From Armatimonadota bacterium (GTDB lineage Bacteria; Armatimonadota; UBA5829; DTJY01): 34,386 nt of DNA. Below, in pieces: positions 23,142-32,021 of the stretch; within the stretch, counting starts at the first letter, position 1, and each line of letters starts with the position of its first letter. Under the pieces are notes generated by a model. That model was given only the letters and a program-made list of their open reading frames with translations. It did not search any database and was not told the origin of the DNA. Location: positions 1 through 34,386 of the forward strand of contig JARYMF010000019.1 of NCBI GenBank assembly GCA_029907255.1, read 5' to 3'. A program made the position numbers and the translations under genes.

Positions 23142-25079
23142 TTGATTCGTATACCAAAATCCATTCTCCGTGATGTTGATTCTGCTTTCTCACGTGAATG
23201 GCTTGTTACAAATGGCATTGGCGGCTATGCTTCATCAACAGTAGCTTGGGCAAATACTCGACGATATCACGGTCTCCTCTTAGCCTCGTTCCCACCGCCA
23301 CTTGGCAGGCAAATGCTCTTCTCAAAAGTTGACGAAGAAATTGAAATTGATGGCCAATTTTACATGCTTGGCTGTAATGAATACCGCGATGGAACAATCT
23401 ATCCTCAGGGACACAAGCTCCTTGAAGGTTTTAGCCTTGAGTTAGGTATCCCCACCGCCGAATATTGTGCCGGAGGATTAGTTCTTCGCAAGCGGATATG
23501 GATGGAGCATGGGCAGAATACCGTCTACATACTTTATGAACTGCTTGAGTCTCCAAAGCCGATTATACTTAGGATTAAACCTTTCTGTGCGTTTAGGGGA
23601 TACCACGAATGCCAAAGAGGCAAAGCAAGCTATTACTCAAGGTGGGAAAATGGGGTTCTTACTGTTTTGTCGGCACGAGCACCTTACAAGCTCAAGTTGA
23701 TTTGTGAATGCGCGGAATTCAAACATCAAGAGGATTGGTACTGGGATTACCTTTACAGGCTTGAGCGTGCGCGCGGTTTTGATTGTTTGGAAGACCTTTA
23801 TACGCCGGGCTTGTTTACAATAGGGCTTCCCCCAGGTGAACAAGTTATTTTAGCGGCAACGTGTGAAGAGAACCTTCCAATTGTTGAAGGTGCATTTGAG
23901 CGTGAAATGCAACGAAGGCGGTGTTTGGTTCGCGGCGAGAGGAGTAATTTCCGACGGTATTTGATTCTAGCTGCTGACCAATTTATAGCAAAGCTTCCAT
24001 CCGCAAATAGGAATTGTCAGAGGCATGCAATTATTGCTGGCTACCATTGGTTTACCGATTGGGGCCGCGACACCATGATAAGTCTGCCTGGGCTTCTTCT
24101 CTCAACAAAGCGATTGGACGTTGCTAGGCAAATTTTGCTCGACTGCGCAAACTATCTTAATCAAGGTATGCTTCCAAATAGATTTTCCGATGAGGGTGAA
24201 GCTGAGTACAACGCCGCTGATGCAACTCTATGGTTTTTTCAAGCAATCTACCGCTATACAGTCGCCTCAGGCGAAATGGAGATTGTTCACTATTTGTTCC
24301 CATCCTTAAAACAGATAATCGAAAATCACATTAAAGGGACTAAGTTTGGTATTAGGATGGACCCTGACGATTGCCTTCTTTTCGCAGGTGAAAGACAAAG
24401 TCAAGTTACATGGATGGATGCACGCGTGAACGGCAAACCTGTCACGCCGCGTATTGGAAAACCTGTGGAGATCAATGCCCTTTGGTACAATGCGCTTTGT
24501 CTGATGGCATGCTGGGCTGGATATGTTGGAGAGTCTGCTCAAGAATATGAATCACTTGCTTCTAAGTGCGCCTCAAGCTTCCAGAGTAAATTCTGGTGTG
24601 AAGGAGATTATCTATACGACGTGATTGATTGCTCGGGCAGACCGGATGATTCACTTAGACCAAATCAAATCATGGCTGTATCGTTACCTTTTTCGCCGCT
24701 AAATCCATATCAGCAGAAGTTGGTAGTGGATGTTGTAGAGCGAGAACTGCTCACGCCATATGGTCTACGTACCTTATCTCCTAGAGACCCAAAATATTGT
24801 GGAGCTTATTCGGGCGGCCCTTTTGAGCGGGATAGTGCTTACCATCAAGGAACTGTCTGGCCTTGGCTTCTCGGTCAGTTTGCTGACGCTCATTATCGCG
24901 TATATCGGAATCGCAACCGAGTAAGGGAACTTCTCCAACCATTTAAGGAACATCTCAGTGAGGCGGGTATTGGAAGCATTAGCGAACTTTTTGATGGCGA
25001 TCCTCCACATAACCCTGGCGGATGCATAGCTCAGGCTTGGAGCGTTGGAGAAATCCTCAGGATTCTCACAAATCTTTGA
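23142..25079 (+). CDS. Glycogen-debranching-type enzyme (GH133 amylo-alpha-1,6-glucosidase)
   Basis: A 645-aa protein with the two-domain layout of bacterial/archaeal debranching enzymes. The N-terminal GDE_N domain (1-280) has EWLVTNGIGGYASSTVAWAN and TRRYHGLLLA (24-48). The C-terminal (alpha/alpha)6 catalytic domain carries GYHWFTDWGRDTMISLPGL (300-318), YNAADATLWFF (356-366), QVTWMDAR plus a GKPVEINALWYNAL segment, and YHQGTVWPWLLG near the end. It should hydrolyse alpha-1,6 branches of limit dextrins from glycogen in the cytoplasm. TTG 23142 fits the family start and follows TGGAGTGAAGG. No other glycogen gene lies beside it; the second six-hairpin enzyme of the window (4502-5695) is far away. 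Confidence 0.92.
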   Translation: MIRIPKSILRDVDSAFSREWLVTNGIGGYASSTVAWANTRRYHGLLLASFPPPLGRQMLFSKVDEEIEIDGQFYMLGCNEYRDGTIYPQGHKLLEGFSLELGIPTAEYCAGGLVLRKRIWMEHGQNTVYILYELLESPKPIILRIKPFCAFRGYHECQRGKASYYSRWENGVLTVLSARAPYKLKLICECAEFKHQEDWYWDYLYRLERARGFDCLEDLYTPGLFTIGLPPGEQVILAATCEENLPIVEGAFEREMQRRRCLVRGERSNFRRYLILAADQFIAKLPSANRNCQRHAIIAGYHWFTDWGRDTMISLPGLLLSTKRLDVARQILLDCANYLNQGMLPNRFSDEGEAEYNAADATLWFFQAIYRYTVASGEMEIVHYLFPSLKQIIENHIKGTKFGIRMDPDDCLLFAGERQSQVTWMDARVNGKPVTPRIGKPVEINALWYNALCLMACWAGYVGESAQEYESLASKCASSFQSKFWCEGDYLYDVIDCSGRPDDSLRPNQIMAVSLPFSPLNPYQQKLVVDVVERELLTPYGLRTLSPRDPKYCGAYSGGPFERDSAYHQGTVWPWLLGQFADAHYRVYRNRNRVRELLQPFKEHLSEAGIGSISELFDGDPPHNPGGCIAQAWSVGEILRILTNL

Positions 25080-25179
25080 AAGACGGAATAAACTTGAAAG
25101 TTTTATTGTGGCTTCATGTTTCATTCGCTCATGCGTAGGGTATAGGCGGATTAGCAACACTCCTGGAGGAAATTTAAAG

Positions 25180-25308
25180 ATGGCGAAGAAGCGTCAGCAG
25201 ACCGGCAAAAAGGGTGGCTCTGTAATTGACGAAGAGCTGAAGGATCCTGCACCAAAAAACAAGCCGGCCAAGCATAAGAAGACTAGCAAGGGAAAGCATA
25301 AGAAGTAG
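25180..25308 (+). CDS. 42-aa Lys-rich basic protein
   Basis: A short, very basic protein (MAKKRQQTGKKGG...HKKTSKGKHKK) with a small acidic patch VIDEELKD in the middle and about a third Lys. ATG 25180 has a CTGGAGGAAA ribosome-binding site, which makes translation credible. It looks like an intrinsically disordered nucleic-acid-binding or ribosome-associated peptide, but no family is recognised. It lies 100 bp after the debranching enzyme and 230 bp before the GT-C/TPR array, with no visible terminator. Confidence 0.6.
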   Translation: MAKKRQQTGKKGGSVIDEELKDPAPKNKPAKHKKTSKGKHKK

Positions 25309-25404
25309 TTTATTCTCAGATTGTTAAACTTTTCTTGCACAACCGGTACTTTTGCGTTTCGGAAGCATGCTTGCTATGCAATTTGGCTATCCCCTAAATA
25401 AACG

Positions 25405-25433
25405 TTGACTAGCAGATATTCCTACACTATACT
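25405..25433 (+). promoter_or_regulatory. Promoter of the GT-C/TPR gene array
   Basis: TTGACT (25405-25410), 17-bp spacer, TATACT (25428-25433): 10 of 12 consensus matches. Predicted start ~25440 leaves a ~99-nt leader to ATG 25539. It probably drives the whole five-gene series. Confidence 0.8.
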
Positions 25434-25538
25434 TTAAAATACCAACCCACCCGTTCGGCGACTCCTCTTCTCTTGAAATAACTTTGCCGAAGCGGTGTTC
25501 CTTTTCTCATCTATGTCTTCAGGAGGATAGCCCTGCAT

Positions 25539-27653
25539 ATGGAGAAAACTCTTGGCATGCGGCGGGAATATCTGGTCGCTTTAGTTCTGGTGCTTATAAC
25601 CCTTGCGCTTTTTAGCCGGGTATTAGGTTATCAGTTTGTCTATGACGATAAGCAATATATTCAGGACAATCCTCAAGTCCGAGATGGTCTTTCTTTTAAA
25701 GATATCGGATGGGCTTTTACCTCGATGTATGCCTTCAACTGGCATCCTTTGACTTGGCTTTCGCACATGCTTGACTGCACACTATTTGGGCAGAGAGCTG
25801 GCTTGCACCATTTAATCAATCTGTTCTTTCATGCGGCAAATGTTTTTCTACTTTTCTTTGTGCTAATGCAGTTAACGGCATCAATGTGGCGTAGTGCGTT
25901 TGTTGCAGCATTGTTCGCCGTACACCCGCTTCATGTGGAATCGGTGGCATGGGTAGCGGAACGAAAGGACATGCTCAGCACATTTTTTATGCTACTTACC
26001 ATTTGGGCATACAATCAATATGTTAATGCGCCAGATAGAAAAAAATATGCCTTTGTAGTAGGTTTCTTTTTGTTAGGGTTGCTTTCAAAGCCGATGTTGG
26101 TGACTTTACCATTCGTCTTGCTTCTTCTAGACTATTGGCCTCTTGGAAGAATTGACTTCACTTATTATTCGTTGCTGAAAGACTCTTTGGGTAGAAGCAA
26201 AAGCAAAAGGTTGTTGTTGGAGAAGATTCCTCTGTTTGGCTTGTCCTTATTTTCTTGCATCATCACGTATATTGCTCAACAGCACGGTGGCGCTGTTGGT
26301 TCTTTGGAACAATTTCCGTTTTCTGCTCGAATTGGCAATGCAATGTTAGCATACGTTGGTTACATTGCTAAGATGATAGTTCCATATAAGTTGAGTATAT
26401 TCTATCCACATCCTGGGCTAAATCTCCAAATTTGGAAGGTAGTAGCAGCGACTTTGTTTCTTGTCATAATTACTGCTTTTGTTATCAAAGCTGCCCCAAA
26501 CCGCCGCTATCTTTTGGTGGGTTGGTTTTGGTATCTTGGCACGCTAGTTCCTGTTCTCGGTTTAGTCCAGGTCGGTATGCAAGCGATGGCTGATAGATAT
26601 ACGTATATTACGCTGATAGGTCTCTTCATAATAATCGCCTGGGGAGTGCCGGATTTGGTTGAGTACTTGGGAAAGAGATATGGGATGAAAGGACAAAGAT
26701 GCGCGGATAATGAATGCCAAGCAGGAGTCATTGCTTCTGGCGAGGCATCAACCATTACCCATTCTCAAGTTTTACCAGTCTGTGCTTGCATCATTATTTT
26801 ATCTCTTATGGTGTGTACATGGCGGCAATTATCCTACTGGAAAGATAATTTCACACTATTTGGGCGTGCGGTTGAGATTACTGGCGGCAATTACTTAATG
26901 GAGAACAACTTGGGTTTCTTCCTTATGGAGGCAGGAAGGCATGATGAAGCAATAAAGCACTTCCGAGCTGCTTTGAGGGATAATCCGCGATATGCAGAGG
27001 CCCACGTAAATATTGGCAACATTCTATCTGAACAAGGCAAAACAGAGGAGGCTTTGCGCGAATATCAAGCGGCACTTAAGGTAAGACCTGGGTTTGCACC
27101 AGCGCTGAATAATATTGCGGGAATACTCGAGCAAAAAGGTCAAATGATTGAGGCAATGCACAAATATGAGGAAGCAGTAAAAGCTGACCCGAGTTCGGCG
27201 ACATCCCATCTAAATTTCGGTCGTTTGTTAATTCTTGTTGGAAGACCGGATGATGCAATTCGAGAGCTGACCGAAGCCGTTCGCCTTGATCCCAAGCTTG
27301 AGCTCGCCCATTACAACCTAGCGCGTTTGCTGATTGAGAGAGGACGGCTGCAAGATGCACTTCCACATCTTGAAGAAGTTGTGCGCCTTAACCCTACTAA
27401 TGCGGAGGCACATCTCGACCTGGGCGCTGTTTTGGTGGATATGCAGAGGATTGATGAGGGGATTGCCCATTATATTGAAGTAATTAAGCTCAAGCCGGAT
27501 TTCCCACCAGTTCATAATAATCTAGCAGTTGCATACTTCTTTAAAGGTCAATATGCAGCCGCTTGGGAAGAAGTTAAGCTTTGCCGGAAGTATGGCATGA
27601 CGCCACATCCAGAGTTTATTAAGGCACTCTCTTCAAAAATGCCCGAGCCTTAA
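25539..27653 (+). CDS. TMTC-like GT-C membrane glycosyltransferase with TPR domain, paralogue 1
   Basis: A 704-aa protein. Residues ~10-440 form roughly ten or more membrane segments with the GT-C pattern: after the first segment comes the acidic loop YDDKQYIQDN (D36, D37), then NWHPLTWLSHM (67-77), FAVHPLHVESVAWVAERKD (126-144), SKPMLVTLPF, LLLDYWPL, a FYPHPG loop and QAMADRYTYI before the last segments. From ~455 six 34-residue TPRs follow, then a cap (GQYAAAWEEVKLC, HPEFIKALSSKMPEP). This is the arrangement of bacterial proteins related to TMTC O-mannosyltransferases, which transfer sugar from a polyprenyl-phosphate donor to proteins outside the cytoplasm; DD is the presumed catalytic/metal site. 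Donor and acceptor are inferred, not shown. ATG 25539 follows AGGAGGAT. First of five tandem paralogues. Confidence 0.85.
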   Translation: MEKTLGMRREYLVALVLVLITLALFSRVLGYQFVYDDKQYIQDNPQVRDGLSFKDIGWAFTSMYAFNWHPLTWLSHMLDCTLFGQRAGLHHLINLFFHAANVFLLFFVLMQLTASMWRSAFVAALFAVHPLHVESVAWVAERKDMLSTFFMLLTIWAYNQYVNAPDRKKYAFVVGFFLLGLLSKPMLVTLPFVLLLLDYWPLGRIDFTYYSLLKDSLGRSKSKRLLLEKIPLFGLSLFSCIITYIAQQHGGAVGSLEQFPFSARIGNAMLAYVGYIAKMIVPYKLSIFYPHPGLNLQIWKVVAATLFLVIITAFVIKAAPNRRYLLVGWFWYLGTLVPVLGLVQVGMQAMADRYTYITLIGLFIIIAWGVPDLVEYLGKRYGMKGQRCADNECQAGVIASGEASTITHSQVLPVCACIIILSLMVCTWRQLSYWKDNFTLFGRAVEITGGNYLMENNLGFFLMEAGRHDEAIKHFRAALRDNPRYAEAHVNIGNILSEQGKTEEALREYQAALKVRPGFAPALNNIAGILEQKGQMIEAMHKYEEAVKADPSSATSHLNFGRLLILVGRPDDAIRELTEAVRLDPKLELAHYNLARLLIERGRLQDALPHLEEVVRLNPTNAEAHLDLGAVLVDMQRIDEGIAHYIEVIKLKPDFPPVHNNLAVAYFFKGQYAAAWEEVKLCRKYGMTPHPEFIKALSSKMPEP

Positions 27654-27669
27654 TTTATGAATTGCTGCC

Positions 27670-29748
27670 ATGGAAAAATCTTTTGACAAACGCTTACCCT
27701 ATTTAATTGGAACTGCGCTAGTTCTAATTACCTTTGCAGTTTTTTGGCAAGTACTTACTAGCGACTTCCTCAATTATGATGACGATTACTTTGTGACCGA
27801 CAACCACCACGTCCAATTGGGGTTAAAGTGGCAAAGCATCAAGTGGGCTCTTACAACTTTATATCAATGCTTTTGGCATCCTCTAGTGTGGCTTTCTTAC
27901 CTGATAGATAGACAAATCTTTGGGCCCGGGCCTTTTGGTTTCCATTTAGTGAACTTGTTGTTGCATCTCGCCAATGTTTTCCTGCTTTTTATAGTAATGG
28001 ATAGATTTACGCGCTCGATTTGGAAAAGTGCCTTTGTGGCGGCGTTATTTGGAATACATCCGCTACATGTCGAATCTGTTGCCTGGATTTCGGAAAGAAA
28101 AGATGTGCTCAGCACGCTTTTCTGGATTCTTACTATGTGGGCTTACCTTTTCTATGTCGAGAAACCAGGCGTGAAGCGATATCTATTGGTGCTGGTGCTT
28201 TTCTTTTTCGGATTAACAGCAAAATCAATGCTAATGACGCTTCCAATTGTCTTGCTCCTTTTCGATTATTGGCCCCTACGCCGCACAAACCTTGCCTGGC
28301 ATTCTTTGCAAAGCTTTTTCGATAGGAAAATTAGGAATCTCGTACTTGAGAAACTACCCCTTTTAGTGCTCTCGATTGCATTTGGAGTCATAAGCATTAT
28401 TGCCCAAAGAAAAGGTGGAGCCATGAGCACCTTGGCCGATGTGCCACTTTGGAGCCGCATTGGAAATGCTTTCTTATCTTATGCGAAGTATATTCTGAAG
28501 ATGTTTTGGCCTAGGGGATTAGCAGCCTTTTATCCACACCCAGGTCATGAGCTTCCAATTTGGCAAGCTATTGTATCGGCGCTAGTGCTAATGGGTATCA
28601 CGGTGATGGCTTTTCGCCTTGCTGCAAAGCGCCCGTATTTTGTAGTTGGATGGCTTTGGTATGTAATTACTTTAATACCTGTAATAGGGATTATTCAAGT
28701 TGGTTCATTTGGAATGGCGGATCGTTTTACCTATGTTCCGCTGATTGGCTTGTTTATAGTAGTTGCGTGGGGATTGCCAGACCTAATTGCGCTTGGGCGA
28801 GGAAATGAAAAAGGGGGTGAACGGGTAGGCGTTGACTCTTATTTATCATCTTTTTCCTCTGTTCTTCCGCTGGTTTCGTGTATTTCTATCACTGCTTTAA
28901 GTATATGCACTTGGTTTCAAGTGGGATATTGGAAAAATTCTAAGACTCTCTTTACGCATACTCTTGCTGTAACGAGAAATAACTTCGCCGGTCATCTCAA
29001 TCTGGGTATCGCACTCGAAGTTAGTGGCAACGTCAACGATGCCATCAGGCATTACTACAGGGCTTTGGAGATAAACCCACTGAGCGATAAGGTGTACAAC
29101 AATCTCGGAGTCGCACTGGAGAAACAAGGGCGTCTCAAGGAAGCGATAGAGTGCCTGCAAAAAGCGGTAGAACTCAAGCCAAACAGCCCAGATGCCCATG
29201 GGAACTTGGCGATGATGCTCGCAGACGCCAAAAGGTTTGACGAGGCTGTCTATCATTGCGAAGAACTGCTTCGACTAGCTCCGGATGACCCGGTTGCACA
29301 TTGGCTAAGAGGTAGATTGCACGCAGCAATGGGCAATCTTGCCGCCGCAGAAGCGGAGTTTCGACAATCTCTGAGACTTCAGCCTAATTTTGCTGACGGA
29401 CATTTCCACCTGGGATTGGTTCTCAAGTCAATGGGACGCGATGCCGAAGCAGAAGCGGAATATCGTGAGACAATTCGCTTAAACCCTAATCATTCGGCAG
29501 CTCACAATAATTTGGGGAATATGCTTTTCAGCCGCCATGACTACGAAGGAGCAATAGACGAATACCGTCGGGCAGTCGAGGCTAACCCACAGAACCAACA
29601 GGCGCAGAATAATCTTGCAGCGGCGCTCTTATACTCAGGCAATTATCTTGAAGCTTGGCGCCAAGTACAGCAATGCAAGAAACGCGGAATCCCTGTTCAT
29701 CCTGCAATTATCCGTGGCCTCTCTGCAAAAATGCGCGAACCGAAATAG
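27670..29748 (+). CDS. TMTC-like GT-C membrane glycosyltransferase with TPR domain, paralogue 2
   Basis: A 692-aa paralogue 16 bp downstream of the first. The same blocks occur: YDDDYFVTDN (D37, D38), FWHPLVWLSYLID (68-80; Phe replaces Asn and Val replaces Thr compared with copy 1), FGIHPLHVESVAWISERKD (127-145), AKSMLMTLPI, FDYWPL, FYPHPG and FGMADRFTYV. TPRs begin near residue 442, six repeats plus the shared cap (GNYLEAWRQVQQCKKRGIPVHP, LSAKM). The TPR part is clearly diverged from copy 1, so acceptor specificity may differ. Ribosome-binding site is weak, so it is probably coupled to copy 1. Internal membrane localisation with the TPR domain on the periplasmic side is expected by analogy with TMTC, where the TPRs face the lumen. 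Confidence 0.85.
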   Translation: MEKSFDKRLPYLIGTALVLITFAVFWQVLTSDFLNYDDDYFVTDNHHVQLGLKWQSIKWALTTLYQCFWHPLVWLSYLIDRQIFGPGPFGFHLVNLLLHLANVFLLFIVMDRFTRSIWKSAFVAALFGIHPLHVESVAWISERKDVLSTLFWILTMWAYLFYVEKPGVKRYLLVLVLFFFGLTAKSMLMTLPIVLLLFDYWPLRRTNLAWHSLQSFFDRKIRNLVLEKLPLLVLSIAFGVISIIAQRKGGAMSTLADVPLWSRIGNAFLSYAKYILKMFWPRGLAAFYPHPGHELPIWQAIVSALVLMGITVMAFRLAAKRPYFVVGWLWYVITLIPVIGIIQVGSFGMADRFTYVPLIGLFIVVAWGLPDLIALGRGNEKGGERVGVDSYLSSFSSVLPLVSCISITALSICTWFQVGYWKNSKTLFTHTLAVTRNNFAGHLNLGIALEVSGNVNDAIRHYYRALEINPLSDKVYNNLGVALEKQGRLKEAIECLQKAVELKPNSPDAHGNLAMMLADAKRFDEAVYHCEELLRLAPDDPVAHWLRGRLHAAMGNLAAAEAEFRQSLRLQPNFADGHFHLGLVLKSMGRDAEAEAEYRETIRLNPNHSAAHNNLGNMLFSRHDYEGAIDEYRRAVEANPQNQQAQNNLAAALLYSGNYLEAWRQVQQCKKRGIPVHPAIIRGLSAKMREPK

Positions 29749-29790
29749 AGGTGCTTTTAATCAGCCGTCATCTCCAAATTCCCATCCTTA

Positions 29791-29819
29791 TTGCACTTAG
29801 ACTCAAAGGGCAGTATACT
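29791..29819 (+). promoter_or_regulatory. Internal promoter before paralogue 3
   Basis: TTGCAC (29791-29796), 17-bp spacer, TATACT (29814-29819), in the 136-bp gap between paralogues 2 and 3. It would let genes 3-5 be expressed apart from genes 1-2. Confidence 0.65.
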
Positions 29820-29884
29820 TGGCTTTGGGATAATTTCTGCATTCAGTAACAGCGCTACTTAAGTTCACAGCGATTTCTTTGCGA

Positions 29885-31981
29885 ATGAAAGAAAAGTTCT
29901 TGGTTAGCCAATCTAAGCTTTGGATTTGCTTGTTTCTTGCCACTGCCATAATTATTGTGTTCGGTCGCGCGGTTGGTCATAATTTTATCAACTATGATGA
30001 CAACCGTTATGTTACCGAGAATGGCATGGTTTTGGCGGGATTGACTTGGCGCGGAGTCGCCTGGGCATTTACGAGTACTCATGCGGCTAACTGGCATCCT
30101 CTAACTTGGATTTCTCATATGTTTGACGTCCAATTGTTTGGACTGAAAGCTGGTGGGCACCATTTCACTAGCATCGTTCTCCACACTATTGCTACCATTC
30201 TCCTGTTTCTAGCTTTTGCGCGAATGACGGGTTTTATTTGGAGAAGCGCTTTTGTGGCGTTGCTTTTTGGTATCCATCCTCTTCATGTAGAATCAGTAGT
30301 GTGGGTTGCTGAACGCAAGGACGTTCTTGCAGCTGTTTTTGGTATGTTGGCGCTGTTGGCATACATTCGATATGTCCAATGCCCTAAATTTGTAACCTAC
30401 CTCTGGGTTGTAGTATTTTTTGCTATGGGACTCCTTGCCAAGCCTATGCTTGTTACTTTGCCCTTTGTGTTTCTTCTTCTTGATTTTTGGCCGCTCGGTC
30501 GCACTCGCCTTTGTCATTGCTCGTTAGTTGCTTCAACCACGAGTAAAATTAAAACCCTAGTTTCAGAAAAGTTGCCGTTGTTTGTCTTCTCCGCTCTAGC
30601 GTGTACGGTAACATACATCGTTCAGCAAAAAGGCGGGGCTGTGACCTCAACGGAGCAATTTCCACTTGGCATAAGGATTGAGAATGCATTAGTTGCATAT
30701 GTCGCCTATATCGGTAAAATGATTTGGCCGCAGAAGCTGGCTGTCTTCTATCCGCATCCGGTCACTATGTTGCCAACATGGCAGGTCATAGGGGCTAGTA
30801 TATTTTTAGCAGCTGTGACTTCAATTGTAATCATTGCATCGCGGGGCAAGCCATATTTAGCAACTGGGTGGTTTTGGTATCTTGGCACGCTTGTTCCCGT
30901 AATAGGCATTGTGCAGGTTGGGGCACAAGCGATGGCTGACCGATACACATATATTCCGCTAATAGGGCTTTTTGTGATGATTGCATGGGGAATCCCTGAC
31001 CTTGTTAAATGCACAGTGGTTAACAGAGAAGCTGACGAAAAGAAGAAAAGGGATTCGACATTAATTTCATTTCGGCTTTCCTCAATTTTGCCATTTGCGG
31101 CAGGCTTGGTTGTTTTTTCTTTTATAACGTGCGCTTATATTCAGGTTGGTTATTGGAGGGACAGCGTTTCTCTATTTACCCATACCCTGGCTAGCACGTC
31201 AAACAATGCGCTAGCGCATAATAATCTTGGCTTGGCACTGGCTGATAAAGGCGAGATTAGTTCGGCAATTCGACATTATAGACGAGCACTCGAGATTAAG
31301 CCGGATTTTCCTTTGGCGCACAATAATATTGGCCTTGCGCTTGTAGACATGAAGCGCTTCGATGAAGCAGTATCACATTTTAAGGAAGCACTAAAAAGTG
31401 AACCTCGTTCGGCAGTGTTTAGGAGTAATTATGGGACAGCTTTGGTAGGGCAGGGCAAACTGAGAGAAGCAATTGAGCAATTCAAAGAGGCTTTGAGAAT
31501 CAATCCGGACTATGCGGCTGCTCATACGAATATGGGTCTAGCTTTGGCAAAGCTGGGCGATTTTAATAGGGCAATTTCAGAATATGAGAAGTCTTTAAAA
31601 CTCAATCCGAGAGATGTGCGGACTATTCTAAATCTCGGTGTTGCTTTTGCAATGCTAGGCAAATTTGATAAGGCGATTGAAGTGTATCAAAAGGCGCTGG
31701 CTTTGAACCCTAAGTCTGCAGATATTCACAATAACCTTGGACTTGCTTATGCTTCCCAGGGGAAAATTGATGAAGCATTGGAACATTATGAAGAGGCAAT
31801 ACGCATACAGCCCAGTCTTGGCCAGGCGCACTATAATATTGCAGTTGTTCTTGCAATGAAGGGGCAATATGCGGAAGCATGGCGAGAAGTTCATCTAAGC
31901 ACGCGGTATGGTTATGCTGTAAATCCTGCATTTGTGCAGGCGTTGTCACAACGGATGGCTAATCCTTGGCCAGCTGAATGA
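29885..31981 (+). CDS. TMTC-like GT-C membrane glycosyltransferase with TPR domain, paralogue 3
   Basis: A 698-aa paralogue with NYDDNRYVTEN (D38, D39), ANWHPLTWISHMFD (68-81), FGIHPLHVESVVWVAERKD, AKPMLVTLPFVFLLLDFWPL, FYPHP and QAMADRYTYIPLIG, so the GT-C core is close to copy 1. TPRs begin near residue 445: six repeats, very regular (NNLGLA...PD.PLAH), plus the cap (GQYAEAWREVHLSTRYGYAVNP, LSQRM). ATG 29885 is chosen over TTG 29879 although neither has a good ribosome-binding site. An internal promoter lies at 29791. Substrates are inferred only from the family. Confidence 0.85.
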   Translation: MKEKFLVSQSKLWICLFLATAIIIVFGRAVGHNFINYDDNRYVTENGMVLAGLTWRGVAWAFTSTHAANWHPLTWISHMFDVQLFGLKAGGHHFTSIVLHTIATILLFLAFARMTGFIWRSAFVALLFGIHPLHVESVVWVAERKDVLAAVFGMLALLAYIRYVQCPKFVTYLWVVVFFAMGLLAKPMLVTLPFVFLLLDFWPLGRTRLCHCSLVASTTSKIKTLVSEKLPLFVFSALACTVTYIVQQKGGAVTSTEQFPLGIRIENALVAYVAYIGKMIWPQKLAVFYPHPVTMLPTWQVIGASIFLAAVTSIVIIASRGKPYLATGWFWYLGTLVPVIGIVQVGAQAMADRYTYIPLIGLFVMIAWGIPDLVKCTVVNREADEKKKRDSTLISFRLSSILPFAAGLVVFSFITCAYIQVGYWRDSVSLFTHTLASTSNNALAHNNLGLALADKGEISSAIRHYRRALEIKPDFPLAHNNIGLALVDMKRFDEAVSHFKEALKSEPRSAVFRSNYGTALVGQGKLREAIEQFKEALRINPDYAAAHTNMGLALAKLGDFNRAISEYEKSLKLNPRDVRTILNLGVAFAMLGKFDKAIEVYQKALALNPKSADIHNNLGLAYASQGKIDEALEHYEEAIRIQPSLGQAHYNIAVVLAMKGQYAEAWREVHLSTRYGYAVNPAFVQALSQRMANPWPAE

Positions 31982-32021
31982 GGAGTAAATATGTTTCACA
32001 CAGGCAAGGGGATTGTCCGCT

